Positions 34,062 through 44,090 are shown, counted from the stretch's first letter. The stretch: 64,000 nt of DNA from Pseudomonadota bacterium (GCA_023390905.1 JAEWBY010000090.1:1-64000), one strand, 5' to 3'. Notes: a model not told the origin generated them from the sequence alone. Numbers and translations are program-made.

Positions 34062-36071
34062 TCAGCGCCAGATGCGGATCTGTTCGGCGTCCTTGCGCAG
34101 CATCGGCTGGCCGGGCTTGCAGGTGAAGGCTTCACCGAACGCGGGCAGGTTGGCCAGCGTGGCGTTGGTGCGCCACTGGCCGGGCGCGCGTGCATCCGAG
34201 GCCGCATTCTGCGCGGCGATGGCGGCATCGATGTTCTGCGCCCACAACTGCGCCCACGCCTTGAAGAAAGCCTGTTTCGCCGGCGCCGCGGCGCTCGCGC
34301 CGCCTTCGCGCGTATAGGCATCCCAGGCCAGTTCGACGCCAGCCAGATCGGCCATCGCTTCATCCTGCACGCGCTTGCCGTCGACCTTCACGTCCTTGAG
34401 CGCGGGATAGGCCAGCGCCTGGTACTGCGTGGCGATCTGCGAACCGAGTCCGTTCCATGCGGCGACATCGGCCGCGCTCCACCAGTCGCGCAGTTCGCCC
34501 TTCGCATCGATCATGCGGCCCTTGCTGTCGACGGCGCGGCTGAGTTCGTGGCCCACCAGTGCGCCATAGCTGCCGTACTGGCTGGCCGCATCCTGCGCGG
34601 GATCGAACACCGGCGGCTGCAACACGGCGGCGGTGACGATCAGGCGGTTCTGCGCGAGGTCATAGGCCAATGCCGGCTGCTGCGGCAGCACGTCCCAGCG
34701 GCGATCCGCATTGCCCTTGCCGATGCGCTTCATTTCCTCGCGATGGCGCCAGGTCGAGGCGATCAGCATGTTGCTGCCGAAACTGCCGCGGCCCATCGGC
34801 TGCACGGTGTAATCGACATCGCGGCGCGGCGTACCGACTTCGATCTTGAGATTGTCCAGCTTGGCCTTGGCCTTGGCCTCGGCCTTGGCGGGTGCACTCA
34901 TCCACGTGTTGCGCTCGACGCCGCGCGCCAGTGCATCGGCGATCTGCGCGGCGAGGGCTTCGGCGCGCGCATCGGCGTCGGCGGACAGATAGCGCGCGGC
35001 GTACTCCTTGCCTAGCATCGGGCCGGCGGCGAGATTGATCGCATCCAGCACCTGCTGCCAGCGCGGCGGCGGCGTGGTCTGCGCGCGCAGCACGCGGCCG
35101 CGGAATTCGAATTCGGCATCACGGAACGACTTGGCCAGGTACGGCGCCATCGCATCCCCCACGCGCCAGCGCAGATAGGCCTTCCACTGATCCGGCTTGA
35201 GGCTGCCGATCAATGCATCGAGTTGCTTGAACAGCGCCGGGTCGGCCATCGAGACCGTGTCGTCACTGACGCCCTGCACCTTGAGGAAGGCATCCAGTTG
35301 CAGGTTGCGGTACTGCTTGCCGAGATCCTTCGTCGCCACCGGCGCGTAATTGGTCAGCGGGTTGCGCAGATCCGGCAGCGGCTTGGACACCTGCGCCAGC
35401 CGCGTTTCCAGATCGATCACCGCCTGCGCATCGGCGTCCAAGCGGTTCTGCGCGGTGCCGGTCAGGGCGAGGATCTGCTTGACGTAGGCGCGGTAGCGAT
35501 CCATCACCTGGCGGGTATCGGCATCGTTGCGCGTGTAGAAGGCCGGGTCGGGCAGGCCGAGCCCGCCCTGCATGAAATAGCCGATGTGGCGGTCGAGCGC
35601 GCGCAGATCGATGTCCGGGCTGAAGTTGAACGCGACCGGGATGCCGACCTGGTGCAGCGCGGCGATCGAAGGTGCGATGTCCTTGCTCTTCTTGATCGCG
35701 TTGATGCGATCGAGCAGCGGCGCGATCGGCTTGGCGCCATCGGCTTCCACCGCCGCTTCGTCCAGGCCGCTGGCCCAGAAATCGCCGAGCAGTTTCTGCA
35801 CGTTGCCCTGTGGTGATTGCATCGCCGCCTGCAGCAGATCGCGCTGTTGCTGCTGGGCGCGTTCGCGCAACTGGGCCAGTGCGCTGCCGCTGGTGTTGGC
35901 TTTGAGCCAATCGGCGTTGGCGCTGGCATGGAAATCCGAACACTGGGCACTGACGGCCGGCGCGCGCGCGGATTTCTTCCTGGCGGCTTCGGCCTGCGGG
36001 CTGCCCAGCGCGATGACCAGGGCAAAGGCGAGCAGGGTGGGGGTGCCAAGGGCGGCGCGGACGTTGGCCAT
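34062..36071 (-). CDS. M13 family peptidase paralogue with degenerate zinc site
   Basis: Secreted protein of 669 residues (signal peptide about 1-27, ending AEAARKK) with the whole M13 (neprilysin/PepO) architecture. However, the zinc-binding HExxH is HELSR (His508, Glu509, Arg512): the second zinc His is replaced by Arg. The usual ENIAD third-ligand motif is DEAMADLAG (Glu571), and the substrate-binding NAxY motif is lost (AQNRLIVTAAVLQPPVFD). The rest aligns well with its intact neighbour (36217-38328). It is therefore probably a non-catalytic relative, such as a binding or regulatory protein. The ATG of MANVRAALG gives the signal peptide; a much longer in-frame extension is rejected. Confidence 0.85.
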   Translation of the reverse strand: MANVRAALGTPTLLAFALVIALGSPQAEAARKKSARAPAVSAQCSDFHASANADWLKANTSGSALAQLRERAQQQQRDLLQAAMQSPQGNVQKLLGDFWASGLDEAAVEADGAKPIAPLLDRINAIKKSKDIAPSIAALHQVGIPVAFNFSPDIDLRALDRHIGYFMQGGLGLPDPAFYTRNDADTRQVMDRYRAYVKQILALTGTAQNRLDADAQAVIDLETRLAQVSKPLPDLRNPLTNYAPVATKDLGKQYRNLQLDAFLKVQGVSDDTVSMADPALFKQLDALIGSLKPDQWKAYLRWRVGDAMAPYLAKSFRDAEFEFRGRVLRAQTTPPPRWQQVLDAINLAAGPMLGKEYAARYLSADADARAEALAAQIADALARGVERNTWMSAPAKAEAKAKAKLDNLKIEVGTPRRDVDYTVQPMGRGSFGSNMLIASTWRHREEMKRIGKGNADRRWDVLPQQPALAYDLAQNRLIVTAAVLQPPVFDPAQDAASQYGSYGALVGHELSRAVDSKGRMIDAKGELRDWWSAADVAAWNGLGSQIATQYQALAYPALKDVKVDGKRVQDEAMADLAGVELAWDAYTREGGASAAAPAKQAFFKAWAQLWAQNIDAAIAAQNAASDARAPGQWRTNATLANLPAFGEAFTCKPGQPMLRKDAEQIRIWR

Positions 36072-36166
36072 CAGGGTGATCCGTGGAATGAAGTGGCCGG
36101 ATTCTAGCAAGCACCTGCGCCGATCCCTGAACGCGCCGCACACTTCGCGCGACGTCCGCCGCATGC

Positions 36167-36192
36167 AAAAGGCCCGGGTTTCCCCGGGCCTT
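36167..36192 (-). terminator. probable terminator after the intact M13 gene
   Basis: Stem AAGGCCCGGG / CCCGGGCCTT with a TTTC loop followed on the minus strand by TTTTGC. The T-run is short, so efficiency may be moderate. Confidence 0.65.
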
Positions 36193-36216
36193 CGCAAGGT
36201 TCGACGCGTGCGTGGA

Positions 36217-38328
36217 TTACCAGATGACGACCTGCTTGTCGCCCTCGCGCACCATCGCATCACCGCTCTTGCACTGGAACGCCGCCGCGAACGCCGGCAG
36301 GTTCGAGGGCGCACCGATCGCGCGGAACTGCGCGAGCGCGTGTTCGTCGGTCGCCAGGCGCTTGTCGATTTCCTGCGGGGTCATGTTGCGACGCCACACC
36401 GTGGCCCAGCTCAGGAAGAAGCGCTGGTCGCGGGTCAGGCCGTCGATCTTCGGATCCGGCGTGTCGCCGGCAGCCTTCTTCATCGCGTCATACGCCGTGG
36501 CCAGACCGCCGAGGTCGGCGATGTTCTCGCCCAGCGTGTGGTTGCCGTTGATCGGCTTGCCATCGGCGGTGCGATAGTCGTTGAACTGCGCGACCAGCTT
36601 GCCGGTGCGCGACTTGAAGCCTTCGGCATCGGCCGGCGTCCACCAGTTGACCATGTTGCCCTTGGGATCGAAGCGCGAGCCCTGATCGTCGTAGCCGTGG
36701 GTCATTTCGTGGCCGATCACCGCACCGATGCCGCCGTAGTTGATCGCATCGTCGGCATTCGGATCGAAGAACGGCGGCTGCAGGATCGCGGCCGGGAAGG
36801 TCAGCTGGTTCGCGAGCGGGTTGTAGGAGGCATTGACGGTCTGCGGACGCATGCCCCACTCGGTGCGATCCACCGGCTGGCCGATCTTGCTCAGATCCCA
36901 CTTGTAGTTGAACTCGCGCGCGGCCAGCACGTTGCCGATGTAGCTGTCGCGGTTGGTGGCCAGGCCGGTCCATTCGCGCCACTTGTCCGGATAGCCCACG
37001 CGCGGCTGGAACGCGGTCCACTTCTCGATGGCCTTCTGCTTGGTTTCCGCGCTCATCCAGGCCAGGTTCTCGATGCGCGCCTTCAACGCTTCGCTGAGGT
37101 TCTTGATCAGCGCTTCCATCTTGGCCTTGGATTCGGCCGGGAACGCGACCTTCACGTACAACTGGCCGAGCGCTTCGCCCACTTGTCCATCGATGGTTCC
37201 CAGCACGCGCTTGCCGCGCTCCTTCAGTTCCTTCTGGCCGCTGAGCGTCTTGCCGTAGAACTCGAAGTTCTCCTGCACGAAGGCATCGGACAGGTAGGGC
37301 GAGGACTCGTCCACCAGATGGAAACGCAGATAGCTCTTCCACTGATCGGCCGGCACGTCGGCCAGCATCCTGCTCACTTCGGCATGGTATTCGGGCACCG
37401 ACAGCGAGAACTTCTCCGGCACCTTCACGCCCTGCGATTCGAACAGCTTGGTGAAGGGGAAGTTCGGCGACAGCTTGTCGGCTTCGGCCGGGGTGACCAT
37501 GTTGTAGTACAGGCCGACATCGCGCGAGAACTGCTCGCTCGACTTCGACACGCGGGCCAGCCGGGTTTCGAACGCCAGCACGTCCTTGGCCTGCCCGGCC
37601 GCGTCGGCGGCGGGCACGCCGGACAGCTCCAGCACCTTGGCGATGTGGGCCACGTAGGCGTCGCGGATCGCCTTGTACTTGGCGTCGGTGTAATACGGCG
37701 CGTCGGGCAGGCTCAGGCCGCCCTGGCCGGTGGCGGCGATGTTGATGGTGGAGTTCTTGAAGTCGGGCATCGAGCCGATGCCGATCAGATAGCCGTTGCC
37801 CTTGGCGGCCGACTTGCGCAGGTATTCGGCCACGGCCGGGCCATCGGCCAGCGCGTCGATTTCAGCCAGCATCGGCTTGAGCGGTTCGATGCCCTGCGCG
37901 TTGATCTTCTCCGCGTCCATGCCGGTGGACCAGAAGTCGCCCACCAGCTTTTCCACGCCGCTGGCCTTGGCATCGGCCGCGGCCTGCTCGGCCAACTGGC
38001 GCTGCACGGCGAGCGAACGCTCGGCCAGCATTTCGAACGCACCCCAACTGGTGCGATCACCCGGAATCGGATTGGCCGACAGCCACTTGCTGTTGACGTA
38101 ATCGCCGAAATCGACGCAGGCGTTCTTGCTGGTGTCCAGATCCGAGAGCTGGAAGCGGTTCACCGGCGGCAGCTTGCTCTCGTCCAGTTTCAGCGCGGTG
38201 GGCGCGGCGGCGGGCGTGGCCTGCGCGGCGGCGTCCGGGCCAGCGGCCTCGTTCGGCTTGGAGCAGCCGGCCAGGGCGGCCGTGACGGCCAGCGAGAGGA
38301 GAAGCATCTGCGGTTTACGGAAGGTCAC
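36217..38328 (-). CDS. M13 family metalloendopeptidase lipoprotein (PepO-like)
   Basis: Zinc endopeptidase of 703 residues. The N-terminus has a lipoprotein signal with lipobox ALAGC, so it is periplasmic. The catalytic site is intact: NASYNPLANQLTFPAAILQPPFF (substrate groove), VIGHEMTHGYDDQGS (zinc His540 and His544, catalytic Glu541) and LGENIADLGGL (third ligand Glu601), numbered from the GTG start. The final ...QVVIW is typical of M13. GGAG lies six bases before the GTG at 38328; the TTG two codons upstream abuts it and is less likely. It cleaves short peptides in the envelope. A degenerate copy lies downstream. Confidence 0.94.
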   Translation of the reverse strand: MTFRKPQMLLLSLAVTAALAGCSKPNEAAGPDAAAQATPAAAPTALKLDESKLPPVNRFQLSDLDTSKNACVDFGDYVNSKWLSANPIPGDRTSWGAFEMLAERSLAVQRQLAEQAAADAKASGVEKLVGDFWSTGMDAEKINAQGIEPLKPMLAEIDALADGPAVAEYLRKSAAKGNGYLIGIGSMPDFKNSTINIAATGQGGLSLPDAPYYTDAKYKAIRDAYVAHIAKVLELSGVPAADAAGQAKDVLAFETRLARVSKSSEQFSRDVGLYYNMVTPAEADKLSPNFPFTKLFESQGVKVPEKFSLSVPEYHAEVSRMLADVPADQWKSYLRFHLVDESSPYLSDAFVQENFEFYGKTLSGQKELKERGKRVLGTIDGQVGEALGQLYVKVAFPAESKAKMEALIKNLSEALKARIENLAWMSAETKQKAIEKWTAFQPRVGYPDKWREWTGLATNRDSYIGNVLAAREFNYKWDLSKIGQPVDRTEWGMRPQTVNASYNPLANQLTFPAAILQPPFFDPNADDAINYGGIGAVIGHEMTHGYDDQGSRFDPKGNMVNWWTPADAEGFKSRTGKLVAQFNDYRTADGKPINGNHTLGENIADLGGLATAYDAMKKAAGDTPDPKIDGLTRDQRFFLSWATVWRRNMTPQEIDKRLATDEHALAQFRAIGAPSNLPAFAAAFQCKSGDAMVREGDKQVVIW

Positions 38329-38499
38329 ATTCAACTCCGGCCCATGCGGGCGTTGGGAAGCAGGAAAGGCAGCGTCCGGATGGACGTGCGCGGGACTCTA
38401 CTCCCGGCGTGACCAAGCGCAGGGTGTCGAAGGTCATGGCCGCCGGGCCGCAACGAATTCTTTACGCGTCACCCGTGTTGCGCGCAGCCGCGCGGCGCG

Positions 38500-40161
38500 T
38501 CAGCCGTGGGCGTGGCTGACGCTGCGATTGCGTCCACCCTGCTTGGCCTGGAACAGGGCCGCGTCGGCGCGCTCGAACAGTTCCGTCGCGTCCAGTGTCT
38601 CGCCGTGCAGGGTGTGGATGCCGATGCTGGCGGTGAACGGCGTGGCGTCGCCGGCTTTCTCGCCGCGCGCGGCGAGATTGGCGAGATCGACATGGATGGT
38701 GGTGGCGATCGTGGCGGCCGCCTGCGAAGAGGTTTCCGGCAGCAGCACGGCGAATTCATCGCCACCCAGGCGCGCGATCAGATCACGCGGGCGTCTCGCG
38801 CGCCCGCGCAGCACGCGCGCCAGGGTGCGCAGCGCGGTATCGCCGCTGGCGTGGCCGTGGCGTTCGTTGATCTGGCGGAAATGATCGATGTCCAGCAACA
38901 GCAGCGACACCGGCAGTTGCGTGCGCTGGGCGGCGCGGGTTTCCTGTTCGAGCAGGTGCTGGAAGCGTCCGCGGTTGGCCAGTCCGGTCACCGGATCGGT
39001 CTGTGCGGCATGGCGGCTGCGCCGCGCCATCCGCCACGCGCAGATGCCTGCGCCGATCAGCAGGAGCAACAGCGCCGACGAGGCGGGAAACCACAGGTGC
39101 GGGAACCGAAGCAGCGCCCAGCACAGCACCAGCGTGAATACGATCGTCAGCGCGATGCCGCGCCACAGCGGGCGCAGGCCGGGCAGGCCGCACAGCAGCA
39201 TCGGCAGCGCCACCAGCAGGATCGACAGCAACCACTGGCCACCCAGGGAGAGCGGCGTGATCGCCTTGCCCTGCAACAACATGTTGAGCACGTTGGCCTC
39301 GTACTCGACCGCATCGAGTTCACGCTGCGCCACCGCGCCGGGGACGCGCACGGTTTCACCCATGCCGGCCACGGTGGTGCCCACCAGTACGTGGCGGCCC
39401 TGCAACTGCGAGGCCGGTACGCGCTGGTTGATCACATCGACGAAGGACACGCGCGGAAACCGATCCGCGCCCTGTGCGTACGGGACCAACACCCGGTAAT
39501 CGCGCACCCAGCGTTGCGGTGACGACGGTTCGCCTGCGTCGCTGCGCTGGCCGGGCAGGGCGGTGTCGGCATCGGCCGGGGCGCTGAGTTGGCTCATCGC
39601 CAGTGCCAGCGAAGGCCATCGCGCCGATCCCTGGCCGGCGCGCAACCACGCGCTGCGCACGACGCCATCGACATCGGCGGTGACGTCCACATGCCCGAGC
39701 GCGGCGGCCGAAGCGGCGAATTCGGGAATCGGCAGCAGTTCAACCGGTGCGCCGTCGCGCTGCGTGGGCTCGGCCAGCACCGGCAGCACGACCCGGCCAT
39801 TGCGGCTGATCGCGCGCGCCAGCAAGGCATCGCCTTCGGGATCGAACAGGGCCGGCTCGGACAGCAGGAGATCCAGCCCGACGCCCTGTGCGCCCAGACG
39901 TCCCAGTTCGTCCACCAGCCGCGCATGCACCCGGCGCGACCACGGCCAGCGCCCCAGTTCGGCCAGGCTCTTTTCGTCCACCGCCACGACCACGATGCGC
40001 GGATCCGGCGACAGTGACACCGCGCCGCCGATGCGGTCGTACAGCCACGCATCCAGCCGCTGGCACACGCCCAGCAGCAGCATGCAGGCCACCAGCGCCG
40101 AGGCGCCGACGGCGATCAGCACGCGGTTGCGCAGGCTCAGGCTGACGGTGTCGGCTGCCAT
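38500..40161 (-). CDS. CHASE2-GGDEF diguanylate cyclase
   Basis: Membrane protein of 553 residues. TM1 (about 11-31) is followed by an extracytoplasmic CHASE2 sensor domain (about 40-310, with DERIVVVAVDEKS-like PRIVVVAVDEKSLAELGRWPWSR and GRHVLVGTTVAGMGE). A helical bundle of about three TMs (about 310-385) leads to a GGDEF domain (about 395-550). LIARLGGDEF (466-470) is intact, and RPRD at 457-460 forms the inhibitory I-site, so the enzyme should make cyclic-di-GMP under product control. Signal and targets are unknown. The ribosome-binding site before the ATG is weak. Confidence 0.93.
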   Translation of the reverse strand: MAADTVSLSLRNRVLIAVGASALVACMLLLGVCQRLDAWLYDRIGGAVSLSPDPRIVVVAVDEKSLAELGRWPWSRRVHARLVDELGRLGAQGVGLDLLLSEPALFDPEGDALLARAISRNGRVVLPVLAEPTQRDGAPVELLPIPEFAASAAALGHVDVTADVDGVVRSAWLRAGQGSARWPSLALAMSQLSAPADADTALPGQRSDAGEPSSPQRWVRDYRVLVPYAQGADRFPRVSFVDVINQRVPASQLQGRHVLVGTTVAGMGETVRVPGAVAQRELDAVEYEANVLNMLLQGKAITPLSLGGQWLLSILLVALPMLLCGLPGLRPLWRGIALTIVFTLVLCWALLRFPHLWFPASSALLLLLIGAGICAWRMARRSRHAAQTDPVTGLANRGRFQHLLEQETRAAQRTQLPVSLLLLDIDHFRQINERHGHASGDTALRTLARVLRGRARRPRDLIARLGGDEFAVLLPETSSQAAATIATTIHVDLANLAARGEKAGDATPFTASIGIHTLHGETLDATELFERADAALFQAKQGGRNRSVSHAHG

Positions 40162-40570
40162 CAGGCGAGCGACTCCGGGCGATGTGAGAGGCCCGAATCG
40201 ATGATCAGCCCCGGAACGGCAGGCGCGCCCGGGGGCAATTCCGTCATCCTGCGCATCGAACGCCGGTGAAGGTGGCCGGTGCCCGCGGCCGGCCCGGAGG
40301 CCGCGGCAGCGACCGGCGGGGTAACCACGATGACACGTGCGGCCAGGACGTTATGCTCTGCCGGCGTCGTGCGCACGGCGTCGTTCCGGCGACGCATCGC
40401 GCAGGCGGTGGCGCCGGACGGCCCGGATCCGGGCGACGGCCTGTCACACCTTCCCTTTTCCTGGATCCCGCTCGTGCTCGACAAATCCGTTCCCCGTCGC
40501 ACTGAAGAATGTCATCGGACTCACGATTATAGGGGAGCCGAAGCCCGAGCCACCCGGCGGGGAGCCCGGC
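40162..40570. other. non-coding divergent intergenic region
   Basis: About 410 bases between the CHASE2 cyclase and the oxidoreductase gene. It is GC-rich with several inverted GC stretches but no open frame with a supported start and composition. It must hold both divergent promoters; no clear -35/-10 pair can be picked. Confidence 0.5.
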
Positions 40571-42166
40571 ATGGCTGAGCCGGTGCGCGACGTCATCCTC
40601 ATCGGCGGCGGCCACAATGGGCTGGTCTGCGCGGCCTATCTCGCCCGGGCCGGTTTGAAGGTGACCGTGCTGGAACGCCGCCACGTGCTCGGCGGCGCGG
40701 CGGTCACCGAGGAATTCCATCCGGGTTTCCGCAATTCGGTGGCCTCGTACACGGTGTCGCTGCTGCAACCGCGCGTCATCGCCGATCTCGATCTGCATGG
40801 CCACGGGCTGCGCATCGTGCGGCGCCGGCGCAACAACTTCCTGCCGCTGCCGGACGGACAGTATCTGCTGACCGGCGAAGGCCAGACCCAGGCGCAGGTG
40901 GCGAAGTTCTCCGCACGCGATGCGCAGACGCTGCCGCGCTACGAGGCGCGGCTGGATGCCATCGCCGACGTGCTGCGCGCGCTCGCGCTGGAGCCGCCGC
41001 CCAACCTCACCGATGGCGGCTGGTGGAAAGCGCTGCCCGAACTGCTGCGCGCCGGGCGGCTCGGCAAACGTTTGTATGCACTGGACGAAACGCTGCGGCA
41101 GGAGTTGCTGGATCTGTTCACCATCTCGGCTGCCGAGTATCTGGATCGCTGGTTCGAGAGCGCGCCGATCAAGGCGTTGTTCGGCTTCGACGGCGTGGTC
41201 GGCAATTACGCCAGTCCGTACACGCCGGGCTCGGCGTATGTGCTGCTGCATCACGTGTTCGGCGAGGTCAACGGCGTCAAGGGCGCATGGGGGCACGCGA
41301 TCGGCGGCATGGGCGCGATCACGCAGGCCATCGCCGCTGCCGCGCGCGCCGCGGGCGCGGAGCTGCGCACGGACGCGGGCATCGGCGAGGTGATCGTCGA
41401 AAAAGGCCGCGCCGTCGGTGTCGTCACCGAACACGGACAGACCCTGCGTGCGCGCGCCGTGGTCGCCAACGTCAATCCGAAATTGCTGTACCAGCGGCTG
41501 ATGCGTGAACGCGATGTGCCGCAGGCCACGCGCGAACGCATGGCGAACTGGCGCTGCGGCTCCGGCACGTTCCGCATGAACGTCGCGCTGTCGCGGCTGC
41601 CGGATTTCACCGCGCTGCCCGGCGAAGGCGATCACCTCACCGCCGGCATCATCCTTGCGCCGAGCCTGGACTACATGGATCAGGCCTATCGCGATGCGAT
41701 CGTGCGCGGATGGTCGCGCGAGCCGATCGTGGAAATGTTGATCCCGTCCACGCTCGATGATTCGCTCGCCCCGCCGGGGCAGCATGTCGCCAGCCTGTTC
41801 TGCCAGCATGTCGCACCGATCCTGCCGGATGGGCGCAACTGGGACGATCATCGCGAGGAAGTGGCTGACCTGATGATCGCCACCGTCGATCGCTTCGCGC
41901 CGGGATTCGCTTCCTCCGTGCTCGGCCGGCAGTCGCTGTCACCGCTGGATCTGGAGCGCAGTTTCGGCCTGATCGGCGGCGACATCTTCCACGGCGCGCT
42001 CTCGCTCAACCAGTTGTTCAGTGCACGTCCCATGCTCGGCCAGGCTGATTATCGCGGCGCAATTCCGGGGCTGTATCTGTGCGGCTCGGGCACGCATCCC
42101 GGCGGCGGCGTCACCGGCGCACCGGGCCACAACGCGGCGCAGGCGATTCTCGCGGATCTACGCTGA
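40571..42166 (+). CDS. FAD-dependent phytoene-desaturase/PYROXD2-like oxidoreductase
   Basis: Flavoprotein of 531 residues with a dinucleotide-binding N-terminus (DVILIGGGHNGLVCAAYLARAGLKVTVLERR), LGGAAVTEEFHPGF, a conserved GGMGAITQAIAAAARAAGAELRTDAGIGEV middle and a C-terminal FAD segment NPTGGxx-like (LCGSGTHPGGGVTGAPGHNAAQAIL). This pattern matches the PYROXD2 / carotenoid-isomerase-like group. The ATG is chosen after GGAG. The substrate is unknown; no carotenoid genes are nearby. It converges with the serine hydrolase gene eight bases downstream. Confidence 0.85.
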   Translation: MAEPVRDVILIGGGHNGLVCAAYLARAGLKVTVLERRHVLGGAAVTEEFHPGFRNSVASYTVSLLQPRVIADLDLHGHGLRIVRRRRNNFLPLPDGQYLLTGEGQTQAQVAKFSARDAQTLPRYEARLDAIADVLRALALEPPPNLTDGGWWKALPELLRAGRLGKRLYALDETLRQELLDLFTISAAEYLDRWFESAPIKALFGFDGVVGNYASPYTPGSAYVLLHHVFGEVNGVKGAWGHAIGGMGAITQAIAAAARAAGAELRTDAGIGEVIVEKGRAVGVVTEHGQTLRARAVVANVNPKLLYQRLMRERDVPQATRERMANWRCGSGTFRMNVALSRLPDFTALPGEGDHLTAGIILAPSLDYMDQAYRDAIVRGWSREPIVEMLIPSTLDDSLAPPGQHVASLFCQHVAPILPDGRNWDDHREEVADLMIATVDRFAPGFASSVLGRQSLSPLDLERSFGLIGGDIFHGALSLNQLFSARPMLGQADYRGAIPGLYLCGSGTHPGGGVTGAPGHNAAQAILADLR

Positions 42167-42173
42167 TGCGCGA

Positions 42174-43244
42174 TCAGCGGAACAGCGCCGCGATCGCGTG
42201 CGCCGTTTCGTAGGGCTCGGGATCGTTGCGATTGCTCAGCAGGATGACGGTGAGCTTTTGCTTCGGATAACGCAGGATCACGTTGCGGAAGCCGATGCTC
42301 TCGCCCGAATGCCACAGCGCATCGCCATCGATGCGCCAGCCGAAACCGTAGTACGGCACGTGCGGTTCGTCGGTCGGCGTGGCCGGGCTGAAGGCCAGTT
42401 TCAGCGAGGATGCCTTGAGCAGGCGTTCGTCGTACAGCGCCGCATCCCAGCGGGCGAGATCGGTGATCGACGAATAGATGCCGCCGTCGCCGAGCACCGC
42501 GCTGGTCGTGCTCTGATCGGTGCGCTGCCAGCGCCCGTCGATTTCGCTGTAGCCATAGGCGCGATTGATCACCGTCGAGCGGCCATCCTCGAACGCGACC
42601 GTCTGCGTCATGCCCAGCGGCAGGAACAGGCGCTGGCGCAGGAAACTGGCGAAGTCCTGCCCGGATGCCTTGCCGACGATCAGCGCCAGCAGGGCATAGC
42701 CGCTGTTGCTGTAGCGATACGCGCTGCCGGGTGCGAAGTACGTGCGGTCCTGTGCTTCCAGCAGCGCCAGCACGTCCGCATCATGCAACTGCGCCTGCTG
42801 ATCGGCCGGCATGACGTCTTCGTAATCGATCAGGCCCGAGGTGTGGCTGAGCAGGTGGCGCACGGTGATCGCATCGGCCGCCGGCGGCAGCGAGGGCAGC
42901 CACCGCTTGATCGGGTCATCCAGACCCAGCTTGCCATCCTCCATCAGCAACAGGATGCTTGCGGCGGTGAACTGCTTGGTGATGGACGCCAGGCGGTAAT
43001 TGGTCTGCGCATCGGCCGGAATGTGGTCTTCCAGATTGGCGAACCCGTAGCCGCGCTCGACCATCGGCACGCCGTCCCGGATCACCAGCAGCGATGCGCC
43101 GGGGCCGTCGCCGTCATAGCGCTGCATCAGCCTGGCGATCTGCGCTTGCGTCTGCGGCGGCAGTTCTGCCGAAGAGGCCACGCCGGGCGCCAGCGTGGCG
43201 GCAAGCAGAATCAGGGGTGCCAATGGTATGCCGAACGACGTCAT
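42174..43244 (-). CDS. beta-lactamase-family serine hydrolase
   Basis: Exported serine hydrolase of 356 residues with a signal peptide (about 1-26). Class C beta-lactamase/DD-peptidase motifs are visible: SxxK as SITK, YxN as YSN in YRYSNSGYALL, and HxG as HSGES near the C-terminus. SHTSGL is also typical. It may be an esterase, D-peptidase or related enzyme; true beta-lactamase activity is not implied by the motifs. It is transcribed away from the convergent oxidoreductase gene. Confidence 0.88.
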   Translation of the reverse strand: MTSFGIPLAPLILLAATLAPGVASSAELPPQTQAQIARLMQRYDGDGPGASLLVIRDGVPMVERGYGFANLEDHIPADAQTNYRLASITKQFTAASILLLMEDGKLGLDDPIKRWLPSLPPAADAITVRHLLSHTSGLIDYEDVMPADQQAQLHDADVLALLEAQDRTYFAPGSAYRYSNSGYALLALIVGKASGQDFASFLRQRLFLPLGMTQTVAFEDGRSTVINRAYGYSEIDGRWQRTDQSTTSAVLGDGGIYSSITDLARWDAALYDERLLKASSLKLAFSPATPTDEPHVPYYGFGWRIDGDALWHSGESIGFRNVILRYPKQKLTVILLSNRNDPEPYETAHAIAALFR

Positions 43245-43310
43245 CGAATCTTTCCCCGGTCGAAACTAGGCTGAGCCCGCATTCTGCCTGATGCGCGGCG
43301 AAGCCGTCGC

Positions 43311-44090
43311 TCATTCCTGCGCGGCGTCTTCGCGCAACTGCCTTTCACGCGCTTCGCCGAGGTAGCGGCGGATCCCGTGGCGCATCAGATAGAGCAGGGG
43401 GATCAGCGCGATCGCCGCCAGCATCTTGTAGGCATAGTTGATCGAGCTGACCGCCAGGAACAACGAGGTCGGCCACTTCTGCGGGCCCAGCACGAAGGCG
43501 ATCCAGATCACCACGAAGCTGTCGACCAATTGCGAAAGCGCGGTCGAGCCGGTCGCGCGCAGCCATACCCAGCGTTCGCCGGTCGCAGCGCGGATGCGGT
43601 GGAACACCGATACGTCGATCAACTGGCCGACCAGGAACGCGATGATCGAGCCGACGATCGACCACATGCCCTGTCCGAAGATCGCGGCGAACGCAGCCTG
43701 GTAATCCGGCACGCCCTGCGCCTGCGCGGCCTTGACCCACCAGCCGGCGGGCGCGGCGGCGATCGCCAGGAACGCGAACACGAAGCCGTACACGATCAGC
43801 GCGACCGCCATCCACGAAATGAAGCGCACGCCGCGGCGACCGAAAAATTCGTTGACCGTGTCGGTGAGGATGAAGACGAACGGCCACAGCAGCGTGCCGA
43901 CGGTGAAGTTCAGCGAACCGGTCTGGCCGAACAGGTTCCATTCCAGCGGCGCGATGCCGAGCGTATCTTCCAGCGCGAAAATCTTGACGCCGATGAACTC
44001 GGCCAGCACTGCGTTGACGCAGAAGAACGCGGCCAGCGCGATGAACAACCGGACCGCACGATCATCGAGAGTGCGGCCGGGCAGGCTCAC
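43311..44090 (-). CDS. yhhQ: queuosine precursor transporter YhhQ (VUT family)
   Basis: Integral membrane protein of 259 residues with about six to seven helices, belonging to the PF02592/VUT family. LAEFIGVKIFALE, TVGTLLWPFVFILTDTVNEFFGRRGVR, AFLVGQLIDVSVFHRIR and STALSQLVDSFVVIWIAF are family signatures. E. coli YhhQ imports queuosine precursors such as preQ0/preQ1. It uses GTG as start, overlapping the DUF502 gene stop (GTGA), so the two are coupled. The window also holds queA and tgt. Confidence 0.93.
   Translation of the reverse strand: MSLPGRTLDDRAVRLFIALAAFFCVNAVLAEFIGVKIFALEDTLGIAPLEWNLFGQTGSLNFTVGTLLWPFVFILTDTVNEFFGRRGVRFISWMAVALIVYGFVFAFLAIAAAPAGWWVKAAQAQGVPDYQAAFAAIFGQGMWSIVGSIIAFLVGQLIDVSVFHRIRAATGERWVWLRATGSTALSQLVDSFVVIWIAFVLGPQKWPTSLFLAVSSINYAYKMLAAIALIPLLYLMRHGIRRYLGEARERQLREDAAQE

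Noticed and set aside
40161..40502. Small minus-strand frame upstream of the CHASE2 cyclase
   Set aside because: No ribosome-binding site, low-complexity composition and no recognisable fold.
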